From the NCBI GenBank assembly GCA_963701205.1, contig OY969575.1, forward strand, positions 992,001-1,056,000: a stretch of 64,000 bases of DNA. Direction: 5' to 3'. The position numbers and the translations under genes are program-made. This DNA comes from JALZKA01 sp963701205. GTDB lineage: Bacteria > Actinomycetota > Thermoleophilia > Solirubrobacterales > 70-9. Below, piece by piece: positions 51,440-60,703 of this stretch; within the stretch, counting starts at the first letter, position 1; each line of letters opens with the position of its first letter. Under the pieces are notes generated by a model, which was not told the origin of the DNA, ran no database searches, and worked only from the letters and a program-made list of their open reading frames with translations.

Positions 51440-52331
51440 CGGCTATCACGCAAGCCGGTACGCGGCCGGTGACAATCCAGGTCGATGACGGACCGACGAC
51501 CGTGCCGTCGTCGGTGACGAACTCCGCGAGCGCTTCGCGCATCTCTGCCTCAATCTCTGGCCGGATCTCGGCAACCCGGTCGCCCCAGAGACGCAGGACC
51601 TCGGCCGCCGGGCCGATCGCCATGTTGAACCCGACCGCCTCGTCGAGGTCGTTGCCGATCTTGTAGGGCAAGTCGCAGCGGGCGAGGCGGATGTCCTCGT
51701 AGCCAGCGAACTTGACCATGTCGCTGACGGTGTCGGCGTTCGCCATCGCGAACGGGCCCGGACCGCAGGTCGGCTCTTCGGTCTCCTCTGGGTGCTCCAG
51801 GTACTTCTCGACCACCCGCTCGGCCTTGTGCACCCACTCGTTGTCAATCTTGCGCCGCCAGACGACGATGTTCAGGGTGCTGCCGGGAGCGAGGTGCCTG
51901 CGGACGTTGCGAAAGCCGGCAACCGGGTTGGCGAAGAACATCGTGCCGCAACGGCCGAAGGCGTAGTCGTAGGTGCCGCCGAGGTCATCGCCCTCGACAT
52001 CCGCGACCGCGAAGCTGACGTTGGGGGCGCTCTCGCGCTCAAGGTCCTCGAGCGCGACGCCGATCATCCGCGGCGCGACATCGACGCCGTGCGCGTGCCC
52101 GTTCGCTCCGACCAGTTCGGCCATGCGGAACGTCGTGTCGCCGAGGCCGCAGCCGATGTCGAGGCAGCGACCACCGGGCGGCGGGAGGTGAAGCGCCAAT
52201 GCGGCTTCGCCGTGCGGCCCGATCGAACTCTCGATCAGAGACCGGTAGCGAAGCCAGATGTCAAAGAGGGGGCCGTCCCACGCGGCGGTCGCCTCGACGT
52301 TGTCCTCGAACTCGCGGATCGTGTCCCCCAC
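51426..52331 (-). CDS. SAM-dependent class I methyltransferase
   Basis: 301 residues. Motif I is CLDIGCGLGDTTFRMAEL, with HGVDVAPRMIGVALE for the ribose-binding acidic residue and FAVADVEGDD for adenine contact; DYAFGRCGTMFFANPVAGF is motif IV-like. It belongs to the Methyltransf_11/25 group, small-molecule methyltransferases; the substrate is unknown. The C-terminal part (from about 230) is an added helical cap. It ends in a short overlap with the convergent broken esterase and diverges from the HTH-nucleotidyltransferase pair. Confidence 0.9.
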   Translation of the reverse strand: MGDTIREFEDNVEATAAWDGPLFDIWLRYRSLIESSIGPHGEAALALHLPPPGGRCLDIGCGLGDTTFRMAELVGANGHAHGVDVAPRMIGVALEDLERESAPNVSFAVADVEGDDLGGTYDYAFGRCGTMFFANPVAGFRNVRRHLAPGSTLNIVVWRRKIDNEWVHKAERVVEKYLEHPEETEEPTCGPGPFAMANADTVSDMVKFAGYEDIRLARCDLPYKIGNDLDEAVGFNMAIGPAAEVLRLWGDRVAEIRPEIEAEMREALAEFVTDDGTVVGPSSTWIVTGRVPACVIAASRP

Positions 52332-52396
52332 GCGGGGCAGTCTAAAACCACGGGCTCCCCATCGGGACTTGATGCTGTATCCGATATCATCGGCGT

Positions 52397-52726
52397 ATGG
52401 TTGAGCTCGGCAAGACTGTGCGCGACGCTCGGGTCCGGGCGGGCATCAGCCAGCGATCGCTGGCCATCCGCGCCGGCACTTCCCAGGCGGCAATCAGCCG
52501 GATCGAGAACGGACTCGAGGAGCCCAGTTTCGAGCGGTTCGAGGCAATCATGGGAGGTATGGGCTACACCCCTGAGATCTCGCTGCGCCCCATCGCCGAA
52601 CACGATGCGGAGCCCCGGCGGCTTCTCGAGCAGGTGGGAAAGACGGCGCAAGAGCGCTTCGAAGAGGCCATGAACTGGTCTAGGTTCCTGCGCCGTCTGC
52701 CGTCAGTCTCGCCGAACCGTGGTTGA
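52397..52726 (+). CDS. XRE-family helix-turn-helix protein
   Basis: 109 residues. HTH at about 7-60: VRDARVRAGISQRSLAIRAG, TSQAAISRIENGLEEPSFER, as in Cro/CI-like regulators. The tail LLEQVGKTAQERFEEAMNWS is a helix that could contact the neighbouring protein. The stop lies 8 bases inside the following nucleotidyltransferase gene, so the two are translationally coupled, a pattern known from toxin-antitoxin pairs in which the HTH protein is antitoxin and repressor. That role is inferred from arrangement only. Confidence 0.88.
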   Translation: MVELGKTVRDARVRAGISQRSLAIRAGTSQAAISRIENGLEEPSFERFEAIMGGMGYTPEISLRPIAEHDAEPRRLLEQVGKTAQERFEEAMNWSRFLRRLPSVSPNRG

Positions 52727-53240
52727 AGGCGCCGCATTTGGCAGGTCCGCGGGCGACCCGGAGGTCATCTTGCCGGTGCTCCTGCGACGCGAAGTCGAAT
52801 TCATCGTCATCGGCGGAATCGCGGTTGCGTCGCACGGATACCCGCGCGCCACATTCGATATCGACATCCTGCCATCGCCCGACCAGCCAAACATGGCGCG
52901 ACTTGCCGGTGCGTTGGTGGAGCTTGACGCGAAGGCCACGGACGATCGAGCACACCAGCTGCCGCTGGATTTGAGCCATCCCGAGGCCCTGTCGGTCGGG
53001 AACTACTTCCTGGCGACGAGGGGCGGCGCGCTTGATCTCGTCAACGGCCCGCGGCCCGATCTGAAGCGCTACAAGGCGCTAGCTTCGCGCGCCCAGACGG
53101 TTGAGTTCATGGGGTTTGACCTGCGAATCATCGGCCTCTCCGATCTGATCGCGATGAAGCGCGAGGCGGGCCGCGACAAGGATCTCCGCGACATCGCGGC
53201 GCTTACCGAGTCGGAGCGAACCGATCCCGCCCCCGACTAG
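52719..53240 (+). CDS. Nucleotidyltransferase-fold protein (AbiEii/DUF6036-like)
   Basis: 173 residues from a GTG at 52719. The core EFIVIGGIAVASHGYPRATF followed by DIDILP has the G-G-x-A, H-G and D-x-D pattern of the minimal pol-beta nucleotidyltransferase fold, as in AbiEii-type toxins and DUF6036 proteins. LSDLIAMKREAGRDKDLRDI near the C-terminus is a conserved K-x8-D-x2-D helix of the same group. It is coupled to the upstream HTH gene. Catalytic Asp residues appear intact, so enzymatic activity is possible; toxin activity is inference. Confidence 0.85.
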   Translation: MVEGAAFGRSAGDPEVILPVLLRREVEFIVIGGIAVASHGYPRATFDIDILPSPDQPNMARLAGALVELDAKATDDRAHQLPLDLSHPEALSVGNYFLATRGGALDLVNGPRPDLKRYKALASRAQTVEFMGFDLRIIGLSDLIAMKREAGRDKDLRDIAALTESERTDPAPD

Positions 53241-54859
53241 TCAAAGGTCGGGCCGGAGGCCGTACTGGCGAGCGCAACCCCAAAAAAGTCGTAGAGCTCG
53301 GGCGTCCCCCCGAGTCCGTTCCTGCCCTGGATGAGAAGCTTGTCTCCGGCTGGGGTGAGGCCCGACGCTGTGCCGCGGATGACGTTGACGGCGCCCGCCT
53401 TGATCGGCCCGGGACCGTCACCGCGCGCGAAGCCGTCGGGCAAGACGTTCTCCAGTGGCGCCCCGATCGCCAGGTCGCTGGGTCCCCTGCCGTCGAAGCT
53501 GCCGGTGGCAAGCGAGAGGCCGAAGAAATCCCCGGTGTCGCCGACCTCCTCGATGCCCGGCGTGTCCTGGCTCCAAAGTTCACCATTGTCCAGGGCCTTG
53601 TCCGGCAGGCCACCCGGCCGCCCGTAGATCACCCCGACCGCACCGGCGTCGTCCTCGCCATCGCCGTCGTGACCGGGGATACCGAAAACGAGCTCGTCGT
53701 GCTTGGACTTGCCGAAGTTGCCGGCCCCGAGGCCGCTGCCGGTCTGGGCGGCGCTGCAATAACAGCCGGTTACTGATCGCTCGATGATGAGCTGCGTGTT
53801 GGCGGCCCCGGTTTTTAGCCCTGGGCTCTTGCCGTAGGCGACGCTGATCATCCCGGCGTTGGGGTAGGCAACCCCGTTGAGCGTCTCGGTGGGAGCAGTT
53901 ATCGCAAGGTCGTCGCGTTTGCCTCGCCCGAAGTCGCCCGCGGCGAGAAACGAACCGAAGCGGTCGTCCTCCTCCGCGACGGCATCGGCACCCGGATTCG
54001 GATCGTGCAGGACGTTCTGATCGAGGTAGTCCGAGCCCTTACCGCGGATCTTGCCCTTCGAGCTGTAAAAAACGCTCACCGATCCCGCCGAGCTCTCGGA
54101 GCCGACCGATTCGCCGCGGGCGCCGACAGCCAGGTCGTCCTTTCGGTCCTTGCCGAAGTCGCCGGCGGCAAGCGTGAAGCCGAACACATCGCCCGGCTCC
54201 GCCTCTTCGTCGACCTGGGGCGTGTCCTGCGTGAGCCGGCTCTCGCCCTTCGCTGTCAGCCCCGACCCCTTGCCGTAGAGCACCTCGACCATGCCGGCCC
54301 GGTCATTGCCACCGACGTCGCGGCCGTTACTCGCGATCGCCAGATCGTCGTTTGCGTTCTTGCCGAAGTCGCCGGCGGCAAGCGCCCATCCCATTCCGTC
54401 TGCCGTACCAGGCGGGACGCCCAGGCCGTTGAGCCCGTGGACGAAGAGGTCATCTCTCTTGGTTGTGAGCCCGTTTCGGGATCCGTAAATAACGTGAACG
54501 ACTCCCGCTCCGAGGACGCCGTCGATCACTTCAAACGGAGCGCTGATCGCCAAGTCGTCGTAGCCGTCGCCGTTGAAGTCGCCGGCGGCAAGCGCGGCGC
54601 CGAAGCCGTCGTTGCCGTCGACGCTCTCGCTCATCCCGGCTGTGTCCTGGGTGAAGATCTTGTCCTTGGCCGAAAGGCCGTTTCGGGATCCGTAGACCAC
54701 CTGGACGGCCCCGCCCTCGCCGTCGCCAAGGATGCCGATCGCAAGGTCGTCGCGCCCGTCGTTGTCGAAATCAGCACCGGTTTGGGATGCCGAAGCGGCG
54801 GCGGGAACGAGCAGCGCTGCCACCGTCAACCCCCAAGTGACGACCCCCGTGATCCTCAT
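53237..54859 (-). CDS. Secreted FG-GAP repeat protein (seven-bladed beta-propeller)
   Basis: 540 residues from the ATG at 54859; an upstream ATG at 54973 would bury the signal peptide, so it is rejected. Signal peptide MRITGVVTWGLTVAALLVPA with cleavage near ASASQ. Seven repeats carry D-x-D/N-x-D-G-like calcium sites followed by D-L-A-I: DFDNDGRDDLAIG, DFNGDGYDDLAIS, DFGKNANDDLAIA, DFGKDRKDDLAVG, DFGRGKRDDLAIT, NFGKSKHDELVFG and SFDGRGPSDLAIG. Several have lost some acidic residues. This is the integrin-alpha-like propeller, an extracellular adhesion or binding module. No enzyme domain is seen. Its stop overlaps the nucleotidyltransferase stop by four bases. Confidence 0.9.
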   Translation of the reverse strand: MRITGVVTWGLTVAALLVPAAASASQTGADFDNDGRDDLAIGILGDGEGGAVQVVYGSRNGLSAKDKIFTQDTAGMSESVDGNDGFGAALAAGDFNGDGYDDLAISAPFEVIDGVLGAGVVHVIYGSRNGLTTKRDDLFVHGLNGLGVPPGTADGMGWALAAGDFGKNANDDLAIASNGRDVGGNDRAGMVEVLYGKGSGLTAKGESRLTQDTPQVDEEAEPGDVFGFTLAAGDFGKDRKDDLAVGARGESVGSESSAGSVSVFYSSKGKIRGKGSDYLDQNVLHDPNPGADAVAEEDDRFGSFLAAGDFGRGKRDDLAITAPTETLNGVAYPNAGMISVAYGKSPGLKTGAANTQLIIERSVTGCYCSAAQTGSGLGAGNFGKSKHDELVFGIPGHDGDGEDDAGAVGVIYGRPGGLPDKALDNGELWSQDTPGIEEVGDTGDFFGLSLATGSFDGRGPSDLAIGAPLENVLPDGFARGDGPGPIKAGAVNVIRGTASGLTPAGDKLLIQGRNGLGGTPELYDFFGVALASTASGPTFD

Positions 54860-54884
54860 TGCTGGAGAGTACCCTCTCGGGCCT

Positions 54885-55328
54885 ATGGACCTCTTTCTCG
54901 CTGGTTGCCAGGGGCTCGGTTTGGCGATCGCCGTTGGTGCCCTGATCGGTGCCCCCGGGATCAAGGGCAGCACAGGCCTTGGGCTGATGGTGGCCGCGGC
55001 CGTAGCCGGCGCAGTCCTCTACGGAGGCTCGCTGACGCCTGAGGACCACCCCGCCTGGCCGGGCTGGCTCGTCGGCGCGCCGGTCGCGGCGCTCGCCAAC
55101 GTCGCCGCCCGCGACATCTCAGCCGGCGCCCAGACCCGCGCCGGGGATGGCGGCGCCGGGGGTATCGCGTTCTTCATCGCCGTCTTCGCCGTCGTCTTGG
55201 CCGCGCTCTCGCTCGCCGGCCCCGCCGCATTGGTCGCCCTGCCGGTGCTGCTCGCGCTGATCTACACCTTCGCCACCCGCCGCCGCCGCGCTTCCGAGAA
55301 GCACGCTGGCCTGCGCTCGCTGCGTTGA
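54885..55328 (+). CDS. Small multi-spanning membrane protein
   Basis: 147 residues from the ATG at 54885. Four or five hydrophobic segments: LAGCQGLGLAIAVGALIGAP, LGLMVAAAVAGAVLYGGSL, a middle part with LVGAPVAALANVAARDISAG, and IAFFIAVFAVVLAALSLAG with VALPVLLALIYTFA. The tail is basic. It resembles DUF4126-type proteins loosely, but I do not claim the family. The stop overlaps the TTG start of the phosphodiesterase gene by four bases, and the start is 25 bases from the divergent FG-GAP gene. Confidence 0.75.
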   Translation: MDLFLAGCQGLGLAIAVGALIGAPGIKGSTGLGLMVAAAVAGAVLYGGSLTPEDHPAWPGWLVGAPVAALANVAARDISAGAQTRAGDGGAGGIAFFIAVFAVVLAALSLAGPAALVALPVLLALIYTFATRRRRASEKHAGLRSLR

Positions 55329-56912
55329 CGGCGGCTTCGGACCAGCGCAAGCTCTGCCTCGTCTTCGTCGACTCGCTTCGCACCGACAAGCTCGAGGAGG
55401 CGGTTGCGGCGGGGGAGGCCCCCAACTTCGGCGCCCTGCTCGCCCGCGGTGAGCTGATCGGCGATTGCGTCTCGGCCTTTCCCTCCGTGACCCCGGTCTG
55501 CACCTCGGAGATCGCGACCGGCGTCGCCGCCGATCAGCACTGGATCAGCGGCATGAACTGGTATCACCGGGTCGAGCGCCGCTACGTCGAGTACGGCTCG
55601 TCGTTTGAGGCAACGCGCGCCTTCGGCCTCTTCCGCGCGACCTACGACATCGTCTACAACATGAACATGTCCCACCTCTCGCAGCGAGGTGGAGACGATC
55701 TTCGAGTCGCTCGGCGACGCCGGGGTGCGGACCGCGTGCACCCCGTTTCTGATCTACCGCGGCCGCACCCGCCACGAGCTCGGCCTCGACGGCCTGCTCA
55801 AGCGCGGCGCCGTCGCCGCCGGCTTCCGCCACGCCGTCTACGGACCGAACGAGTTCTTCTTCGGTGAGCTCTTCACCAGCCGCCCGGTTCCCTGCAAGCC
55901 GACGCTGGCGCGACCCGCCACGCGCGATGCGTACTCGGCCTGTGTTTCCAAGGAGCTCGTCAAGGACGGGCAGTACGACTACGACTTCCTGCTCTTCAGC
56001 CTCCCCGACAACGACCACCACACCCACAAGGTCGGTCCCGACGGAATGGTCGAGTCGATCGCCTGGGCCGACGAGTGCTTCGGCGAACTGGTCGAGGCCT
56101 GCGGCGGGATGGATGAGTTTCTCGAGCAGCACGCCGTGATCCTGATGGCCGACCACAGCCAGACGCCGGTCGAGCATCCGTATGACCTTCCGGGCGATCT
56201 GGCAAGGAGTGGCGTGTCCTGCAGCCCTCATCCGATACGCCCGAGCAGGCCGAGCTCGCCGTTTCGCCGACCGCGCGCGCCGCCGCTGTCTACGTGCTGG
56301 TCGATCCGCCGCGCCAGCAGGCCTGCCACGCCGATGTGCGCCGCCGGGTCGCCGCGATCGAGGGCACCGACCTGATCGCTGGCTACGCGACCCGACGGCA
56401 GCGCCGTGATTCGCGAAGGCGCCGGATCCCCGGCTGCCGAGATGATGGAGTCGAGGCCGTGATCGAGAGCGGCGGCGGCGAGCTGCAGCTTCCGCCCTGG
56501 TATCGACGAGCACGACCGCCGCGGCGTCGGGTGGCAGATCCAGGGTGACCGTTCGGTGTTGAAGCTCACCGGCCGAGACGGAGTGCTCGATTCGCAGACC
56601 TACCCCGACGGACTCGGCCGGCTCTGGTCGGCCTTGACCGCGCCGCACGCCGGCGACGTCCTGCTTTCGCTCAAGGAGGGTTGGGAGTGCGTCGATTGGG
56701 GCGGGACATCGCACGTCGGCGGTGGCAGCCACGGGTCGCTGTTGGCCGGCGATTCGCTTTGCCCGCTGCTCCTGGTCGGCTTCGAGCCCGGGGTTGCGGC
56801 GACGCGCGACCAGTGGCGGCTGACCGATGTTGCCGGGCTGGTGCGAGGACACTTCGGACTCACGGATCCGGTCCGGTCGAGCGCTACGCAGCCCACCAAG
56901 GCCGCGGCGTGA
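55325..56912 (+). pseudogene. Type I phosphodiesterase / alkaline phosphatase family, broken by several frameshifts
   Basis: The protein begins KLCLVFVDSLRTDKLEEAV with the metal Asp and AFPSVTPVCTSEIATGV with the Thr nucleophile. After a frame change near 55685 (+1) it continues TIFESLGDAGVRTACTPFLI, LLFSLPDNDHHTHKVGP and VILMADHSQTPVEH, the second metal set. Further changes lie near 56195 (-1; restores EWRVLQPSSDTPEQ), 56390, 56455 and 56500-56520, before LKLTGRDGVLDSQTYPDGLG runs to the stop. All metal ligands are present, so a working enzyme is easily imagined if the frame changes are sequence errors. Substrates of the family include nucleotide and lipid phosphodiesters. Coupled to genes on both sides. 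Confidence 0.7.
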
Positions 56913-57336
56913 GGGACACGGCGCAACGAATTGGCCGTGGCACCCGCAACTCGGCCAACTGGACCCAGTTGGTGAAGTTCGGGTTGGTGGGCGGCTCCGG
57001 CTACGTCGTCAACATCGCCGTCTTCGCCGCGCTGACCGGACTGGCCGACCTCCACCACATCCCGGCGGCGATCGGCGCCTTCCTGGTCGCGGTCACAAAC
57101 AATTTCGCCTGGAATCGGGTGTGGACGTTCCGCGAACAGGTCGCCGACGTGCGCCGCCGGCCCACCAGGGCGCGCGGTTCCTGGTGGTGTCGCTGGTGGG
57201 GTTGGGTGTGAACCTGGTGGTGCTCGAGGCGCTGGTGTCAGGCGCGGGGTTGGCTGAGCTGCCGTCGCAGGCGCTCGCTGTCGCGGTGGCGATGCCGGTC
57301 AACTTTGTGGGGAACAAGCTTTGGACGTTTGGGTAG
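56909..57336 (+). pseudogene. GtrA-like polytopic membrane protein, one frameshift
   Basis: The GTG at 56909 overlaps the previous stop. LVKFGLVGGSGYVVNIAVFA, IPAAIGAFLVAVTNNFAWNR and VWTFRE are the GtrA signature; after a -1 frame change near 57160 it continues ARFLVVSLVGLGVNLVVLEA and VAVAMPVNFVGNKLWTFG, giving four transmembrane helices in total. GtrA proteins are thought to flip lipid-linked sugars or serve cell-wall arabinan and teichoic decorations. The stop is immediately followed by the tRNA-Met 3' fragment. Confidence 0.75.
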
Positions 57337-57347
57337 GCGAGCTCGAC

Positions 57348-57396
<49 letters not shown>

Positions 57397-57991
57397 TAGG
57401 CAGAAGCCCGCTCTGTGAGCGGGCTTTCGTCGTTAGGGGCTCAGACGGGCTGGCGGGCGCGGGCATCAATCGGGCATCAATTCCTAGCTGAAGCGCCCCG
57501 ACTAGGCTGCCGCTGTATGCCCCGCTACTACATGAGTCCGTTATACGCCCCGGACGTGGGAGGCGAGTCACGAGCGTCTCGACAATCGGCAGACGGCCTT
57601 CGCCACGAGTCAGCTCAGAAGGGCGAAGAGCAGAATTCAAATTGGGGATCGCTTCGTTTGCTGCGTCATCGGTCAGAAAGGTTTGGGGCAGGGGGTAAGC
57701 CTCGGCGAGATCAAAGGACGGAGCCGGGAGCCCGACCAAGTCAGTCGCTCAGGGCTAGGTCACGCATCTGGCTGGGTCCGCACCAGATCCAAACGTGCTC
57801 ACTGCGAACATCGTCAACGAAGTTCAGTGAAGGAAGCACCAGCCTCACCTTCAACGGGAATCCGCTCACTGAGAGCCGTTCCACGCGATCGAACAGCTCA
57901 GCCAAGTGTGCTGGCACATGGTCCTTCGAGATCGACTGGACTCATGTCAGATCGCGCGTGCCGCCGGAACCTTGGATAGGCTGGCGCTTCA
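57397..57991. other. Non-coding stretch at the left end of the accessory segment
   Basis: Apart from the terminator at 57404-57427 I see no convincing gene in these 595 bases. Open frames on both strands lack family motifs, and one minus frame merely reads through the tRNA fragment. A short direct repeat GGGCATCAA occurs twice near 57463-57480. GC is lower than in the chromosome to the left. It may be remnant element DNA or the control region of the methyltransferase. Confidence 0.55.
57404..57427 (+). terminator. Terminator behind the tRNA fragment
   Basis: A perfect 10-bp stem AAGCCCGCTC/GAGCGGGCTT with a TGT loop and a short T run. It probably moved together with the tRNA 3' end, since tRNA genes often carry such a terminator. 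Confidence 0.75.
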
Positions 57992-59671
57992 ATGACATCC
58001 CCGCTTCCATGGCAGAACACGGTGTACATGTCGGACGCGTCCGACATGAGTGCGATCCCCGACGCGAGCATTGATCTCGTTCTCACCTCACCACCCTACT
58101 TTAACGTTAAAGATTACTCTAAAGACGGGCGACAAGTACGACAGGTCGCATACCGAACACCTGGACAGATCGGAGATTGCCAGAGCTTTTCCGAGTATCT
58201 AGCGCGACTACTTGACGTTTGGCTCGAGTGCTCCCGTGTGCTGGCATCCAACGGAAAGCTCGTTGTCAATGCTCCTCTGATGCCAATGCTCAAGCGTGAG
58301 TACTCTACTCATGAGAACCGTCACATTTTTGACCTTAATGCCGAAATCCAGGCCTCCATTTTGGGAGCGATCCCAAGCATGTTCTTGATGGACACATATA
58401 TCTGGAACCGTTCTAACCCCACCAAGCGTTTGATGTTTGGTAGCTATCCATACCCTCCGAATTTCTACGCCCAAAACACCATAGAGTTCGTGACCGTCTA
58501 CGTTAAACGTGGGCCCTCTCGCCGACGCCCGAAACCAAACAAGGACGCAAGCAAACTAGGTCAAAAGGACTGGGTCAACTTTACACGCCAAGTGTGGGAC
58601 ATACCTGTACCAAACAGCGGCGATCCGGCGTTTGGGCATCACTCCGCGCTAATGCCTCCCGAACTGGCCAACCGCGTGATTCGCCTGTACAGCTGTGTCG
58701 GAGATACAGTTCTCGATCCGTTCTGTGGTTCGGGCACGACTCTCGCCTCGGCGATGGCCTACGAGCGGAACTACGTCGGATATGAGATTGCTCCACAGTA
58801 TGCGACCTTCGTAGCCCAAAAGGTCGAAGGCGTCAAAGTGGACTATCAGAACAAGAGGGCTGACGTGGTCAGTCCTCTGTCGCCACCTGAGTTTGACGTA
58901 GTGCACAAGAGTGATGCCGCAACGTTCGTTCGATCCCTTCCCAGCGCCAGCGTCGACTTAGTGTGTGCAGATCCACCATATAATCTCGGGCGTGCTAGTT
59001 GGGACACCTGGAAAACCCCGGAGGACTATATGGAGTTCATGACGGAGTGGCTCCGAGAGATTCCGCGCATCTTGAAGGATGGCGGGGCGTTTGCGCTGTT
59101 TAACACACCGGAGAATTCGGCTCGCATACTTCCAATTGTGGAAAAGCTTGGGTTTACGCTCCAGAACTGGATTACATGGGACAAGCGGGACGGATTTTCA
59201 CCAACCAAGAAGCGCTTTGTACCGCGCCAGGAAACCATTTTGGTCCTAAGCAAAGGTCACCAGTTGGACGTGTTCCATGCCGATGCCGTTCGTGTGCCAT
59301 ATGAGTCAACTGCAAGGATCTCCGCAGCGACGAAGACTGGAATTCCGAAGAACGGAAAGCGGTGGTTTCCGAATCCAGATGGCAAGCTGTGCGGCGATGT
59401 ATGGCACATCCCTAGCCAGCGGCACCAAGTGAAGGTGCATGGCCGCACGCAAGCGCTGAAGCACCCAACGCCAAAGCCCCTCGCTCTAGTGGAACGACTT
59501 GTACTAGCGTTGACGAGCCGCGGTGACGTCGTTCTCGACCCGTTCGCTGGGATTGGCACAACTGCGCTAGTGGCAAAGCAAGCTGGACGCAGGTGTTGGA
59601 CGTGCGACGCGGAGCCAGCCTATGTGGAAGTCGCCACCAAGGCTCTCAGTGAACTTCCGGATGCTGCATAA
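57992..59671 (+). CDS. Tandem-domain DNA methyltransferase (two beta-class modules in one chain)
   Basis: 559 residues with two complete catalytic modules. Module 1: TSPPY at 32-36 (motif IV) and DPFCGSGTT at 242-250 (motif I). Module 2: ADPPY at 326-330 and DPFAGIGTT at 516-524. In both, motif IV comes before motif I, the beta-class order. S-P-P-Y is typical of N4-cytosine or N6-adenine enzymes; D-P-P-Y usually means N6-adenine. Fused pairs like this often protect the two strands of an asymmetric site. It is followed after 6 bases by an HNH-type nuclease gene. Codon use is clearly less GC-rich than in the rest of the window, consistent with transfer. Confidence 0.93.
   Translation: MTSPLPWQNTVYMSDASDMSAIPDASIDLVLTSPPYFNVKDYSKDGRQVRQVAYRTPGQIGDCQSFSEYLARLLDVWLECSRVLASNGKLVVNAPLMPMLKREYSTHENRHIFDLNAEIQASILGAIPSMFLMDTYIWNRSNPTKRLMFGSYPYPPNFYAQNTIEFVTVYVKRGPSRRRPKPNKDASKLGQKDWVNFTRQVWDIPVPNSGDPAFGHHSALMPPELANRVIRLYSCVGDTVLDPFCGSGTTLASAMAYERNYVGYEIAPQYATFVAQKVEGVKVDYQNKRADVVSPLSPPEFDVVHKSDAATFVRSLPSASVDLVCADPPYNLGRASWDTWKTPEDYMEFMTEWLREIPRILKDGGAFALFNTPENSARILPIVEKLGFTLQNWITWDKRDGFSPTKKRFVPRQETILVLSKGHQLDVFHADAVRVPYESTARISAATKTGIPKNGKRWFPNPDGKLCGDVWHIPSQRHQVKVHGRTQALKHPTPKPLALVERLVLALTSRGDVVLDPFAGIGTTALVAKQAGRRCWTCDAEPAYVEVATKALSELPDAA
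58027..58048. repeat. 22-bp perfect palindrome inside the methyltransferase 5' end
   Basis: Bases 58027-58048 (CATGTCGGACG followed by its exact complement) are a perfect 22-bp palindrome covering codons 12-19 of the methyltransferase. It includes an in-frame ATG at 58028. It could be an operator for self-control or an RNA hairpin affecting translation. Confidence 0.8.
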
Positions 59672-59677
59672 ACGTTC

Positions 59678-60703
59678 ATGGCGGTCAAGACACCAGAGGA
59701 GCGCGTGTGGGCCTACCTTGAAGCTCGCATCAAAGGTGCTGCATATCGTGGCTTGCACGTTAGTCAACAGAATCGCTTGCCGCCGACCAAGATACGGGCA
59801 GTTCTCAGCGTCGTGTGGGAAGTGGCTGGTGACAGCACCGTGGAGTTGCCCCCAGGTGACATGGGCCACTTCGATCCTGCCAGGTATCCGGCGTATATGG
59901 AGCTCGTCAGCCGCCTAAGAGCGGATGGTGTGGAAGTCACCCCGAATTCATTGAAGAAGAACATTTTCCCGGATCTCGACCGCATGGGACTTTTGCCTCG
60001 CACGCGTGTGAACAAGCAGTGGGTAGCCCAGCTTTCAGCACATGGGAAAGCCGTGACTACTTCAGATGCATTTCAGCAGGCCGAACTTATGGCGTCGGCA
60101 TACAATCGGCTGGTTGCACCAGTGGCGCCTGCCATCGCTGAACTGTGTGATCGATGTCAGCAGGTAACAACATTTGAAATCATGCTATTTGCGACTGACT
60201 TGGCAACGAGTGTGCACGAGAAGGAGGCTCTCATTCGCAGCTACCGAAAGCTAGGTCTCCCTAAACGATTGGCCTTGCACGCACGTGGCGAGGCTTTATG
60301 TCGGCAGATGACTGTTGCTTCGGCTGGAGCAAAAACAGAAAAGCGCGATTGGCACAACTGGTGGAATCAAAGTAAGCAAATTGTGTCATTGTTGGCGTAC
60401 TCGTCCAGTTTCGACGTGCTTGATGGCGAGTTTGTCACATTGCGCGGCCAGGCGAGTCTGGGAGCGACGACGTGGCGATCACGCGAGGTGACTCAGGATG
60501 CACTTGAGTGGCACGGACTCGCCGAGCGACCCGCTGGCTTTGACCTTCATCACGTGTTTCCGTTGGCGTACGTCGTGCATCCCACTGAGGTTCGGCTCGT
60601 GGATTGCAAAGAGAACTTGCTGTGTATACGGCGGGCGATTCACAAGAAATTCCGTCTCGCAATAACTTCAGTATCGAATTGCGGCACCAAGGCGACAATA
60701 TAA
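59678..60703 (+). CDS. HNH-type nuclease, probable restriction endonuclease partner (tail frameshifted)
   Basis: 341 residues in this frame. I do not recognise the N-terminal about 270 residues, which begin KTPEERVWAYLEARIKGAAY. Near the C-terminus FDLHHVFPLAYVVHPTEVRL and KENLLCIRRAIHKK carry an H-H-x2-P-L, N and H-K set typical of HNH nucleases. Adding one A to the AAA run near 60650 continues the frame as HKKIPSRNNFSIELRHQGD, then VRVKN, and a second shift near 60785 gives IKDMLRHNKRVLRLLG ending at 60836, a sensible natural end. It is 6 bases from the methyltransferase gene, so a type II-like restriction pair is likely. GC is low, as for its partner. Confidence 0.82.
   Translation: MAVKTPEERVWAYLEARIKGAAYRGLHVSQQNRLPPTKIRAVLSVVWEVAGDSTVELPPGDMGHFDPARYPAYMELVSRLRADGVEVTPNSLKKNIFPDLDRMGLLPRTRVNKQWVAQLSAHGKAVTTSDAFQQAELMASAYNRLVAPVAPAIAELCDRCQQVTTFEIMLFATDLATSVHEKEALIRSYRKLGLPKRLALHARGEALCRQMTVASAGAKTEKRDWHNWWNQSKQIVSLLAYSSSFDVLDGEFVTLRGQASLGATTWRSREVTQDALEWHGLAERPAGFDLHHVFPLAYVVHPTEVRLVDCKENLLCIRRAIHKKFRLAITSVSNCGTKATI

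Noticed and set aside
57415..58074. 219-codon plus-strand frame before the methyltransferase
   Set aside because: No motif, no ribosome site, and it runs into the methyltransferase in another frame.
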